This document shows, piece by piece, positions 1-8,006 of a DNA stretch of 38,696 nt. The notes below the pieces were generated by a model. That model made no database searches and was not told where the DNA came from. It worked only from the letters and a program-made list of their open reading frames with translations. The translations under genes were made by a program, and so were the position numbers. The stretch's first letter is position 1, and every line of letters starts with the position of its first letter. This DNA is from Bacteroidia bacterium. Its GTDB lineage: Bacteria > Bacteroidota > Bacteroidia > Flavobacteriales > Flavobacteriaceae. The stretch covers positions 1-38,696 of the forward strand of contig JAUIAY010000015.1 of the NCBI GenBank assembly GCA_030425285.1. The letters are read 5' to 3'.

Positions 1-1
1 T

Positions 2-823
2 AATGCATCAGATGAAGGAACGGGATGTTATACAATCATAACATTTGACCTGATAGTCAATCCAATTCCAGTGTTCACGCCAGATCCGTTGTATACCATT
101 TGTGTCAACGCTAACGGCACCGAAGTTGTTGGATCACCGACTATTGACACGGGATTGAGTACTTCAGATTATACTTTTGAATGGGAAGACCCGAATGGTG
201 TTATAGTTAGTATAGATTCGAGTTATACGGCCGTTCAGGCAGGAACACATATCGTGACCATCACGGATATTGATACTATGTGCTTTAACGTCATATCTGT
301 CGTAGTGGAGGAGAGTTCACCACCAACTGTAGATGCAACGGTTGTATCAGAAGCCTTTGCCGATAATAATGTGATACAGGTTGTTGCTTCAGGAAATGGA
401 GCTGCCTCCTTTGAGTTTAGTATTGACAATGGTCCTTGGGTGAGCAATGACCCCAATGACAACACCTATACGTTTACGGATGTTACCCCTGGCGAGCATG
501 TTATACAGGTAAGGGATATCTATGGTTGTGGTATTGGGAGCGACACTGTCTTGGTTATGGACTACCCGCTGTTCTTTACGCCAAACAACGATGGTGACAA
601 TGACACCTGGCAGATATCTGGGATTAGTTCACAGATGGATGCCAAGATCTACATCTTTGACAGGTATGGCAAACTGTTGAAACAATTAAGCCCATCAAGT
701 GAAGGTTGGGATGGGACATCAAAAGGATACGAGCTGCCAACTAGCGATTATTGGTTTACTGTTGATTATAAGCAAGATGGCCAAGCGAAGCAATTTAGGT
801 CTCATTTCACTTTAAAGAGATAA
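2..823 (+). CDS. T9SS type B sorting domain protein, 5' partial
   Basis: The reading frame is open from base 2, so this is the C-terminal ~273 residues of a longer exported protein whose start lies outside the window. An in-frame GTG at 71 is not a convincing start, because the upstream codons continue the same Ig-like style of sequence. The visible part holds an Ig/SprB-like beta-sandwich region rich in Thr, Asp and Val, then a C-terminal block of about 85 residues. That block begins FFTPNNDGDNDTW and contains FDRYGKLLKQL and GWDG. This is the gliding-motility-associated C-terminal domain (T9SS type B sorting signal), known to direct export across the outer membrane and retention at the surface. 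The gene directly downstream, 21 bp away, encodes a protein with a homologous tail, so the pair probably arose by duplication. Substrate or ligand is unknown; an adhesin is likely but inferred. Confidence 0.9.
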   Translation, partial: NASDEGTGCYTIITFDLIVNPIPVFTPDPLYTICVNANGTEVVGSPTIDTGLSTSDYTFEWEDPNGVIVSIDSSYTAVQAGTHIVTITDIDTMCFNVISVVVEESSPPTVDATVVSEAFADNNVIQVVASGNGAASFEFSIDNGPWVSNDPNDNTYTFTDVTPGEHVIQVRDIYGCGIGSDTVLVMDYPLFFTPNNDGDNDTWQISGISSQMDAKIYIFDRYGKLLKQLSPSSEGWDGTSKGYELPTSDYWFTVDYKQDGQAKQFRSHFTLKR

Positions 824-840
824 AAGAAATGCTATCTTTA
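811..840 (+). promoter_or_regulatory. possible promoter ahead of the second T9SS type B gene
   Basis: TATCTTTA at 833-840 resembles the Bacteroidota -7 box TAnnTTTG with one mismatch. A T-rich stretch lies about 19 bp upstream but has no clear TTG. The box is so close to the ATG at 845 that a transcript from it would be nearly leaderless. The two genes may instead be co-transcribed across the 21-bp gap. Weak call. Confidence 0.25.
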
Positions 841-844
841 ATGT

Positions 845-3016
845 ATGTCGAGAAATATTCGTAATACATTAAAAAGATATTTACTTTCATTATTAGTTTT
901 GATTTGTGCTAATATATACAGTCAAAAGGAGTCTACTTATTGGTATTTTGGTGATGGAGCAGGTCTTGACTTTAGTTCAGGGTCACCAGTTGCCATAACC
1001 AATAGTCAAATGTTCGCTAGTGAAGGTTGTGCCACAATTTCAGATTGTAATGGAGATTTACTTTTTTATAGCAATGGTGTAGACATTTGGAACAGAAACC
1101 ACCAAGCAATGCAAAATGGTAGTGGTCTTTTAGGTGATGTGTCTTCAGCGCAGGGAGTTGTTATAGTACCAAAACCAAATGAAAATAACATTTATTATAT
1201 TTTCACCATTGATGATAAAGCTGGTGACAATGGATTGAGGTATTCTAAAATTGATATGTCTTTAAATAGTGGTAATGGAGCTGTTGTACTTTCTGAAAAA
1301 AACATACTTCTTGACGACCAAACTACTGAAAGGTTGGCAGTTGTTGGTCATGCCAATGGACAGGATTTTTGGGTAATTGCGCATGACTGGAATTCATCAC
1401 ATTTTCAATCATATTTAATCAATAGTTCTGGAGTTAATACGCCAATAGTATCAGCAATTGGTGCTAGTTACGGTGGTCACCCTGACAATGCAATAGGATG
1501 TATAAAAGTGTCACCCAATGGATCCAGATTGGCTATATCTAAAATTAGCCCCGATGAAGAACGATTTGTTCAAGTTTTTGATTTTGATAGTAATACAGGT
1601 TTATTAAGTAATTCGGTTTTTATTAATGGAGTTTTTTATGGAGATGGCTTATCTGGGACTTATGGTCTAGAGTTTTCTCCAGATAGTAACTTGTTATATG
1701 TGTCAGATATTAAAACTGAAGAAGGCTTAAGCCGAGTGCATCAGTTCAACATTAGTTTAGATTCACCATTAGAGATTATTAATTCAGATGTTATTTTGTA
1801 TACAGGTAATGGTGTTTTAGGATCTCTACAGATGGCTTTAAATGGTAAAATTTATATTAGTCAATTAAATAGTAGTAATTTACATTCAATAGAAAACCCA
1901 AATGTAATTGGTGAAGAATCAAACTTTATATATGATAGTGTTTCGTTAAATGGTGCACAATCATATTATGGCCTTCCTCAATTTATCTTTAATGATATGA
2001 GTTTTCAAATAGACGATGTACAAGAAACTTGCTCTGGTGAGAGTATAGATTTTTCAATTGCTACAAGTGAAATCATAGATTCTATTTTATGGGATTTTGG
2101 AGATGGGAATACATCAAATTCAGAAAACCCCAGCCACACATATACTGATGCAGGATCTTATGTGGTTAATGTTACTATTAATTATGGGGTTTATTGTAAG
2201 TCTAAAAGCAAAATTGTAACAGTTACAGGTATACCAAATTTAGATACTTTACCAAATTATGAAGTTTGTGACGACGAAAGTGGTGACGGTTTTGAAACCT
2301 TTGATTTGACTGCCTATTTTGAGCAAATTATTGACGTTGAAAGTGAACAATTTGTATTCACATACCATAGTTCCTATAATGATGCTGTAAATCATATTAA
2401 TACTTTAGATCAATTTTATACAAACTCTATTCCTAATGAAGAATTTGTTTACATAAGGATAGAGAGTGCAATTAACAGTAGTTGTTTCCAAATTGCTCCG
2501 GTTTTATTGGTTGTTAACCCTTTATATCAATTAGATGATGGAAGTCAAATTTCAATTGATTTTGAAATAACTGATTGGTCATCCAATAATAATAGCATTA
2601 TGGTTATAGTGAATGGAGAAGGGGATTTTGAGTATTCAATAGATGGTTATAATTATCAAGACTCTCCTTTTTTTTATGGACTGGAACCAAATGTATACCT
2701 GGTATATGTTAAAGATGTAGACGATTGTAGAATATCAAAAAAAGAAGTGTTTCTTCTTCATTACCCGAAAGTTTTTACACCAAATGGCGATGGCGTAAAC
2801 GATTTTTGGCAGATAAAATATGGCTATGAAGAGTTGAATATTACTATTTTTATTTACGATAGATATGGAAAACTAATAAAACAAATAGCCCCAAACTCTA
2901 ACGGTTGGGATGGTACTTTCAATGGAATGGAATTACCTGTCTCTGATTATTGGTTTGTTGTAAAAAGACCAAATAACCATATAGAATATACAGGACATTT
3001 TACATTGAAACGATAA
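845..3016 (+). CDS. secreted PKD domain protein with T9SS type B sorting domain
   Basis: A complete 723-residue exported protein. Residues 1-26 form a signal peptide (basic start, LLSLLVLICANIYSQ). Residues ~30-375 resemble the beta-propeller-like N-terminal region common in Bacteroidota surface proteins (YWYFGDGAGLDF, the EGCATISD...LLFYSNG stretch, WNRNHQ). A PKD domain is visible near residues 412-448 (WDFGDGN, HTYTDAGSY). The last ~83 residues (VFTPNGDGVNDFW, YDRYGKLIKQI, GWDG, HFTLKR) are a type B T9SS sorting domain. The ATG at 845 is chosen because the signal peptide starts there; an ATG at 841 is in another frame. The tail and the preceding ~60-residue Ig-like module are homologous to the upstream gene, but codon use looks more AT-rich here. 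Predicted location is the cell surface; ligand unknown. Confidence 0.92.
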   Translation: MSRNIRNTLKRYLLSLLVLICANIYSQKESTYWYFGDGAGLDFSSGSPVAITNSQMFASEGCATISDCNGDLLFYSNGVDIWNRNHQAMQNGSGLLGDVSSAQGVVIVPKPNENNIYYIFTIDDKAGDNGLRYSKIDMSLNSGNGAVVLSEKNILLDDQTTERLAVVGHANGQDFWVIAHDWNSSHFQSYLINSSGVNTPIVSAIGASYGGHPDNAIGCIKVSPNGSRLAISKISPDEERFVQVFDFDSNTGLLSNSVFINGVFYGDGLSGTYGLEFSPDSNLLYVSDIKTEEGLSRVHQFNISLDSPLEIINSDVILYTGNGVLGSLQMALNGKIYISQLNSSNLHSIENPNVIGEESNFIYDSVSLNGAQSYYGLPQFIFNDMSFQIDDVQETCSGESIDFSIATSEIIDSILWDFGDGNTSNSENPSHTYTDAGSYVVNVTINYGVYCKSKSKIVTVTGIPNLDTLPNYEVCDDESGDGFETFDLTAYFEQIIDVESEQFVFTYHSSYNDAVNHINTLDQFYTNSIPNEEFVYIRIESAINSSCFQIAPVLLVVNPLYQLDDGSQISIDFEITDWSSNNNSIMVIVNGEGDFEYSIDGYNYQDSPFFYGLEPNVYLVYVKDVDDCRISKKEVFLLHYPKVFTPNGDGVNDFWQIKYGYEELNITIFIYDRYGKLIKQIAPNSNGWDGTFNGMELPVSDYWFVVKRPNNHIEYTGHFTLKR

Positions 3017-3017
3017 C

Positions 3018-3049
3018 AAAAAAGCCAAGTATTAAACTTGGCTTTTTTT
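3018..3049. terminator. bidirectional intrinsic terminator
   Basis: A perfect inverted repeat, AAGCCAAGT at 3022-3030 and ACTTGGCTT at 3036-3044, with a 5-base loop, is flanked by an A tract on the left and a T tract on the right. It therefore gives a hairpin plus U run on both strands. It sits between the convergent stops at 3016 (+) and 3053 (-) and can serve both genes. Confidence 0.9.
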
Positions 3050-3052
3050 ATA

Positions 3053-4825
3053 TTATCTTCTTGAACGTCTTGGTCTGGAAGAAGCTGTTGAGGTTCTGGT
3101 TTTTGAACGTCTAGGTTTGCTTTCGCTATTGTTTCTGCTTTTTCCTGAACGTCTTTCGCCTCTAGGTTTATCATCGCGTCTGCGTTTGCCACCGTCACGA
3201 CGTCTTTTGCCACGGCTAGTACTCTTGCCTTTGTCTTCACTGACTTCTACATTGACAAAACGGCCATTGTATTTAAAATCGGTAAAGAAAGCCAAGACCT
3301 TATCCTGTAATTTGCTTTCGGTAGTAAAGAATGAGAAACTATCTTTTACATCTACTTTAAAAACATCATCACGACCTAACTCCAAAATTTCTTTTAAGAA
3401 ATCTTTCAGTTTCATCCAATCGTAGCCATCTTTTTTACCTACGTTAATAAAGTATCTGGTATTGTCACCAGAATCTCCTGGTCGGTCACCTGATACATCA
3501 CCTGAAATGTTTAAGTCATGGGATTTTTGATAGTAATTGAAGAAACGGGTAAACTCAACCGAAAAGAATTTTTTAATCAATTCGTCTTTACTGGTGTCTT
3601 CAAATAGTTGATTGATGCTATCTAAATATTTATCAATTTCATGGTTTACTTCGGTGTTGTGGATTTTATTTGCCAAGGACATCAATTGCACTTCGCAAAT
3701 TTCCATACCATCCGGAATATCCTTTTTTACAAAGTCCTTTTTAATGATGCGCTCAATGCTTTTAATTTTTCGCACTTCACTTTTAGACACGATAACCATA
3801 GAAACACCTGTTTTTCCTGCACGACCTGTACGACCGCTACGGTGGGTGTAGGTTTCAATTTCGTCTGGTAATTGGTAATTGATTACGTGCGTAATATCAT
3901 CAACATCAATACCACGTGCAGCCACATCGGTTGCAACCAGCATTTGGATTTGCTTGTTACGGAATGCTTTCATTACCAAATCACGTTGGTTCTGGCTCAA
4001 ATCGCCATGTAAAGCACCAGCACTGTAGCCATCTTCAATGAGTTTTTCGGCTACTTTTTGGGTGTCTCGTTTGGTACGACAGAAAATCACCGAAAAGATA
4101 TCTGGGTTGGCATCGGCCAATCGTTTTAGGGCTAAATAACGGTCTCTGGCATTCACCAAATAGTATTCGTGAGAAACCTGATCGCTACCCACGTTTTTTG
4201 TTCCAACAGTAATTTCAACAGGTTGGTACATGAATTTTTTAGCAATGGTTGCCACTTCCTTTGGCATGGTAGCCGAAAACAACCAGGTGCTTTTTTCTTG
4301 TGGTGTATGCGAAAGGATATCGGTGATGTCTTCATAGAATCCCATGTTCAGCATTTCATCAGCTTCATCTAAAACCGAGTATTCAATTTTGGAGATATCC
4401 ACCAAACGACGGCTAATCATGTCTTTCATACGACCCGGTGTAGCTACAATAATTTGCGCACCTTTTTTTACCTCTTTAGCTTGTTCCGTAATACTGGCAC
4501 CACCATAAATAGCAACCACATGTAAGCCTTTACAATGCTTTCCGTATTGCTTGAGCTCATTGGTAATCTGTAAACAAAGTTCGCGAGTAGGGGACAGGAT
4601 TAAGCCTTGTGTAGTACGACTGTCCATCTGGATTTTTTGCAACATAGGGAAACCAAAGGCTGCTGTTTTACCGGTTCCGGTTTGTGCCAATGCCACCAAA
4701 TCGGTGTCTTGGTTTAATAAAATAGGAATGGCTTGCGCCTGGACATCACTAGGGGTTACAAAACCCATGTCATTAATAGCTTGTAATAGGTCTTGGTTAA
4801 GACCTAAATCTTGGAATGTGTTCAT
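3053..4825 (-). CDS. DEAD-box ATP-dependent RNA helicase (DeaD/CsdA-like)
   Basis: A 590-residue DEAD-box helicase that unwinds or remodels RNA duplexes using ATP in the cytoplasm. Motifs appear in order: Q-motif region FQDLGLNQDL near residue 4, motif I AQTGTGKT (~45-52), PTREL, TPGR, motif II DEAD (~154), motif III SAT (~183), and motif VI HRSGRTGRAGK (~327-337). After the two RecA-like lobes, residues ~455-530 look like a DbpA-type RNA-binding domain (RYFINVGKKDGYDW). The last ~55 residues are a highly basic Arg/Lys/Ser tail (GKRRRDGGKRRRD, RPRRSRR) suited to non-specific RNA binding. This architecture fits the DeaD/CsdA group used in ribosome assembly and cold adaptation; the exact role is inferred. 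The start at 4825 gives the normal N-terminus. It shares a terminator with the convergent T9SS gene. Confidence 0.95.
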   Translation of the reverse strand: MNTFQDLGLNQDLLQAINDMGFVTPSDVQAQAIPILLNQDTDLVALAQTGTGKTAAFGFPMLQKIQMDSRTTQGLILSPTRELCLQITNELKQYGKHCKGLHVVAIYGGASITEQAKEVKKGAQIIVATPGRMKDMISRRLVDISKIEYSVLDEADEMLNMGFYEDITDILSHTPQEKSTWLFSATMPKEVATIAKKFMYQPVEITVGTKNVGSDQVSHEYYLVNARDRYLALKRLADANPDIFSVIFCRTKRDTQKVAEKLIEDGYSAGALHGDLSQNQRDLVMKAFRNKQIQMLVATDVAARGIDVDDITHVINYQLPDEIETYTHRSGRTGRAGKTGVSMVIVSKSEVRKIKSIERIIKKDFVKKDIPDGMEICEVQLMSLANKIHNTEVNHEIDKYLDSINQLFEDTSKDELIKKFFSVEFTRFFNYYQKSHDLNISGDVSGDRPGDSGDNTRYFINVGKKDGYDWMKLKDFLKEILELGRDDVFKVDVKDSFSFFTTESKLQDKVLAFFTDFKYNGRFVNVEVSEDKGKSTSRGKRRRDGGKRRRDDKPRGERRSGKSRNNSESKPRRSKTRTSTASSRPRRSRR

Positions 4826-4911
4826 TCGTAAATGTAAGTATTCGATTATGTTATACAGTGTTACAACAGAAGCGAATCGACATACTTAACCTGAAACTTC
4901 TTGGTAACACA

Positions 4912-4952
4912 TCCTCACCCTGAGGAATACGAAATACAAATGGCTGTATTTC
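4912..4952. repeat. two adjacent small hairpins in an intergenic region
   Basis: The 211-bp gap between 4825 and 5037 holds no gene. It contains two small inverted repeats: TCCTCA/TGAGGA at 4912-4926 with a 3-base loop, and GAAATACA/TGTATTTC at 4931-4952 with a 6-base loop. Neither is followed by a T run on either strand, so they do not look like standard terminators. They may be chance, a leader structure of the helicase mRNA, or an operator. Confidence 0.35.
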
Positions 4953-5036
4953 AGTGGGCAAAGATACACATTTATTTGAGATTAAATATCAGCTTAAGAA
5001 ACAAGATAATAAGTTACTGTAAACTTGTTTTCCATA

Positions 5037-5792
5037 TTAATCTTTTTTTATTGGAGGAGGAGGTGGAGGAGGTGGTAATTGTATTTTATCGATTTCCATT
5101 GATTCTTTAATAAGCGTCGATTTGTCTTTAAACTTTAGATTGTCTATCAACAAGTCGGTATTCGATTTAAAGTTTATATAAATTTGAAATTCGTGTGCAT
5201 TTGTAAGATAGTCATAATATCCAATATTTAACGTGAACCCATCCTTATAAACCATTATAATACTCAATATTGTAGAGTTTTTAACTTTATTGATTTCTTC
5301 TTTACAGGTTTCTAATTTTCTTAAAGTTTCAGGTGTTTTTAAATTATCATTAAAAAACTCAATCAAATCACTATTGGATTTATTGTCTTCTAATGCAATT
5401 ACGAATTCTTTACCTTTAAGGTAGATCTCTCTAGATTTTATATCATCAATTAAATAACGATCCAATTTTAAATCTAAAATTCGGAACTCTTTACATTTAA
5501 CTTGAAGCGCGTGTTGAAAATATTGGTCAAACTGTAAAGCACTTCTTCCAGTTTGTTGTTTAAAATCGTTAAGGTCTTTATTCCAAAGAGAAATATTATC
5601 AATTAAAAACTTTGTCACAATATTTTTTGACTCCTTGGCGGTTATTTCATGAAGGGGCTTTTTAATTTTTGAGACGGAATCACATATTTCTTCAGTTACT
5701 TTTTCTACAGCTGATTGTTGGGATAAACCAATAACAGGTATAAAGAAAAAGATGTAAAAGTATGTTTTCAATATTTTAAATGATGTTATCAA
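5037..5792 (-). CDS. hypothetical secreted protein with polyproline tail
   Basis: A 251-residue protein that I do not recognise. Residues ~1-25 form a signal peptide (FKILKTYFYIFFFIPVIGLSQ), so it is exported to the periplasm or outer membrane face. The body is charged and mostly helical-looking, with three cysteines. Near the C-terminus there are eight consecutive prolines followed by IKKD. A run of that length normally stalls ribosomes and needs elongation factor EF-P. The gene starts 3 bp after the stop of the upstream lipoprotein gene, so the two may be co-transcribed with rdgB. No T9SS sorting domain is present. Function cannot be assigned from sequence alone. Confidence 0.8.
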   Translation of the reverse strand: MITSFKILKTYFYIFFFIPVIGLSQQSAVEKVTEEICDSVSKIKKPLHEITAKESKNIVTKFLIDNISLWNKDLNDFKQQTGRSALQFDQYFQHALQVKCKEFRILDLKLDRYLIDDIKSREIYLKGKEFVIALEDNKSNSDLIEFFNDNLKTPETLRKLETCKEEINKVKNSTILSIIMVYKDGFTLNIGYYDYLTNAHEFQIYINFKSNTDLLIDNLKFKDKSTLIKESMEIDKIQLPPPPPPPPIKKD

Positions 5793-5795
5793 AAA

Positions 5796-6281
5796 TTAAT
5801 TATGATAAGCCGTATTATGGGCTAACGCATTGCCACAAGAACTGCAATTTCCAGCAGATGCACCACCGCCTGCACAGCCGTTGCTACAGGTATAATGCCA
5901 CACGCCAGCAGCGTTCTGGCCACCAGTTTGGGTTGTGGGTGTTGTGGTTGGGTTGGTTGGTGTGGTAGCAGGTGTATTATTCGCGTTGTTATTATTAGCA
6001 TGATAAGCCTGATTGTGGCTTAAGGTGTTGCCGCAGGTGGCACAGTTTCCAGCTGCAGCTGCACCGCCTGCACAGCCATTGCTGCACGTGTAATGATAAA
6101 CGCCTGATGTGTTTTGGGCTGTGTTGGTGTTTTGTTGGTTTTGTGCATCAAAAACCTGCAAAGGTTGCAATTCGGCTTCTTTGTTTGTGGTTTCTTCGGT
6201 TGTTTCGGCTTTGTCTTTACAGCTATGAAGCGATAAGGTTGCTAAACAAAAAAGGACCGTGAGTATTTTAAAGTATTTCAT
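5796..6281 (-). CDS. lipoprotein with two Cys/His-rich repeats
   Basis: Predicted 161-residue lipoprotein. An upstream in-frame ATG at 6353 would add 24 residues ahead of the signal peptide, so the start at 6281 (MKYFKILTVLFCLATL) is preferred. The signal peptide ends in LHSC, a loose lipobox with Cys21 as the lipidation site. Two near-identical ~33-residue modules follow (residues 61-94 and 127-160). Each has the pattern HYTCSNGCAGG...GNCxxCGNxLxHNxAYH, with Cys pairs 66/70 and 80/83, and 132/136 and 146/149. An Asn/Thr/Pro-rich linker separates them. The CxxxC plus CxxCG spacing recalls the heavy-metal-binding domain (YTCPMHP...GKCPKCGM) found on copper and zinc efflux proteins. Metal binding is therefore plausible, but this is an inference from pattern only. 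Confidence 0.8.
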   Translation of the reverse strand: MKYFKILTVLFCLATLSLHSCKDKAETTEETTNKEAELQPLQVFDAQNQQNTNTAQNTSGVYHYTCSNGCAGGAAAAGNCATCGNTLSHNQAYHANNNNANNTPATTPTNPTTTPTTQTGGQNAAGVWHYTCSNGCAGGGASAGNCSSCGNALAHNTAYHN

Positions 6282-6356
6282 GATAGTTTGTTTTAGGTGT
6301 TTAAATATAGTATTAATTTTTTCAATGGGTATAAAGTCTACGTCCTTTGGCAAAAA

Positions 6357-6932
6357 TTATAGACCATTTAAAAATTCAACCAATTGCAGGACAGCTTTGC
6401 CACGATGGCCAATTTGGTTTTTCTGCTCCAAGGTCATTTCGGCAAATGTTTGTGTAAAGCCGTCAGGTTTAAAAATAGGGTCGTAGCCAAAGCCATCGTT
6501 ACCATGTTTTTCTGTAGTAATTTGGCCTTTACAAATACCTGTAAATGTTTGTGATTCTTTATTGAGGTGCAAGGCAATAACGGTTTTGAATTGGGCATTT
6601 CGGTTGGGTTTGCCATCCAGGTTTTTTAGGAGCAAGTCCATATTGTCTTGGGCATTGCGTTGTGCGCCTGCATAGCGTGCTGAAAATACGCCAGGCTCAC
6701 CATGAAGTGCTTCAACTTCTAAACCGGTATCGTCAGCAAAACAATCGTAGCCATAGTGTTCCTTGACATAGTTAGCCTTTTGTTGGGCATTGCCTTCTAT
6801 GGTAGGCTGGGTTTCGGGAATGTCTTCGGAACAGCCAATATCGTCTAGGCTTAATAGTTTGATGTGAGCTGGAATCAATTTTTGGACTTCCTGAAGTTTG
6901 TTACGATTATTGGTGGCGAAAACGAGTTGCAT
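6357..6932 (-). CDS. rdgB: XTP/dITP diphosphatase (non-canonical purine NTP pyrophosphatase)
   Basis: A 191-residue member of the HAM1/RdgB family. It hydrolyses XTP, dITP and ITP to the monophosphate and pyrophosphate, which keeps deaminated purines out of DNA and RNA. Family motifs are all present: FATNNRNKLQEV at the N-terminus (substrate and phosphate contact), DDTGLEV near residue 68 (catalytic acidic pair, Mg2+), GVFSARYAG, GNDGFGYDPIF near residue 147, and HRGKA near the C-terminus. In the last motif the usual Ser before HR is Gly. Length matches the family. The start at 6932 puts the hallmark ATNN motif at residue 6. It is the likely first gene of a minus-strand group with the lipoprotein (75-bp gap) and the polyproline protein. 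Confidence 0.96.
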   Translation of the reverse strand: MQLVFATNNRNKLQEVQKLIPAHIKLLSLDDIGCSEDIPETQPTIEGNAQQKANYVKEHYGYDCFADDTGLEVEALHGEPGVFSARYAGAQRNAQDNMDLLLKNLDGKPNRNAQFKTVIALHLNKESQTFTGICKGQITTEKHGNDGFGYDPIFKPDGFTQTFAEMTLEQKNQIGHRGKAVLQLVEFLNGL

Positions 6933-6988
6933 ATTAGTTGAATTAATGTAATTTTAGCTTTTAGCACGATTGATAAAATAAAACTCAT

Positions 6989-7021
6989 CAAATTTAGTTG
7001 TTTAAAGTTACATGATTCAAA
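6989..7021 (-). promoter_or_regulatory. candidate rdgB promoter
   Basis: On the minus strand, TTTG (7021-7018) is followed after 21 bases by TAAATTTG (6996-6989), a perfect match to TAnnTTTG. This would start transcription about 50 bases ahead of the rdgB ATG. The -33 element overlaps the start of the divergent gene at 7012. Confidence 0.45.
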
Positions 7022-7998
7022 GAATTTTATTGCTTATTGTTTTTTTAGTTGGTTCTTTGGCTACTCAAGCCCAGGAAGAAAAAAAACGAGAATCGGCGCG
7101 TTTTTTTCAAATTATAGATACTCTTTTCATAGACCATGATTTAAGCAACTATTCCGTTCGGTTGTTTTCAAATTATAAGGTGAAGCAATTTCGTTTGGTT
7201 AATGATGATTACAGGTCGAGCTATGTTCCCAATAATCGGTTTGGAGCTGGCTTTGGTGTTGCCAATAGCAAAATGGTTATTGATGTTGCCTTTAATATTA
7301 AGTCTGATAAAGAACATGTTACCAATAGGTTTGATGGTCAAGGTTCCTTGATTTTAGGAAAGCATAATTTTGTCAATTTTTATTTGCAGACTTATAAGGG
7401 CTTTAATGTGAGGAACAATTATGGTGATCCCAATATGTTTAGAGATGATATAAGATCATGGACTGTTGGCTTTAATTACCTCTATACTTTTTCGGAGATA
7501 GAGTTTTCTTATTCTCTGTTGAAAGCAGGTTTTTCTAAAAGCAAACGAAAAGTACAAATAACAGGCGGTGTAGGAACCTTTGCTGTTTTTGATTATTTTA
7601 CCGCCAATAATAATGTATTGACTTTGGTAGGTGAAGATTATTTTAATGATGAAGCTGAAATAGAACGCTACAGCGGAAGAGCTGTTGGACTATTGGGAGG
7701 GTTTTTATCCCAATTTATTTTATCAGATAATTTTATTGCAACTTGTAATGTCATGCCTGGAATAGCCTTGATGAACAAAAAGGTACAACTGCAGGATGGT
7801 AGTTATAGACCTTCTAATCCCATGCTTTATAAATTGGATTTTTCTGTTGCTGTAGGATATAGGGTAGGACGCTATTATGCCAATTTGATTTACGGAACAG
7901 GAATTTACTCTACGAGTTTAGATTTTGATAATAGGTATTTGTTTAACCTCTCTAAAGCTAAATTAGCCATTGGCTATAAACTAAAAGTTAAGAAGTAA
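7012..7998 (+). CDS. DUF4421-like outer membrane/secreted protein
   Basis: A 328-residue protein with a clear signal peptide (residues 1-20, ILLLIVFLVGSLATQAQ). The rest consists of alternating polar and hydrophobic stretches rich in Tyr, Phe, Asn and Gly, as in outer-membrane beta-barrels. Features such as the SVRLFSNYKVKQFRL segment and YVPNNRFGAGFGV resemble the DUF4421 family of Bacteroidota. I judge this by recall and not by search, so the family name is tentative. The gene ends 8 bp before the atoE-like transporter start, so the two are probably co-transcribed. A role as an outer-membrane partner of that uptake system is possible but speculative. Confidence 0.75.
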   Translation: MIQRILLLIVFLVGSLATQAQEEKKRESARFFQIIDTLFIDHDLSNYSVRLFSNYKVKQFRLVNDDYRSSYVPNNRFGAGFGVANSKMVIDVAFNIKSDKEHVTNRFDGQGSLILGKHNFVNFYLQTYKGFNVRNNYGDPNMFRDDIRSWTVGFNYLYTFSEIEFSYSLLKAGFSKSKRKVQITGGVGTFAVFDYFTANNNVLTLVGEDYFNDEAEIERYSGRAVGLLGGFLSQFILSDNFIATCNVMPGIALMNKKVQLQDGSYRPSNPMLYKLDFSVAVGYRVGRYYANLIYGTGIYSTSLDFDNRYLFNLSKAKLAIGYKLKVKK

Positions 7999-8006
7999 CA
8001 GTAACT

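Noticed and set aside
3117-3425. Plus-strand frame over the helicase tail
   Set aside because: It is the antisense of the Arg/Lys-rich tail and gives a Leu/Pro/Arg low-complexity product with no independent support.
4901-5110. Small plus-strand frame in the gap after the helicase
   Set aside because: It overlaps the antisense of the polyproline gene; its EEEVEEVV-type end is just the complement of the proline run.
5796-6353. Longer start at 6353 for the Cys-repeat lipoprotein
   Set aside because: It would put 24 polar residues ahead of the signal peptide; the ATG at 6281 gives a normal lipoprotein signal.
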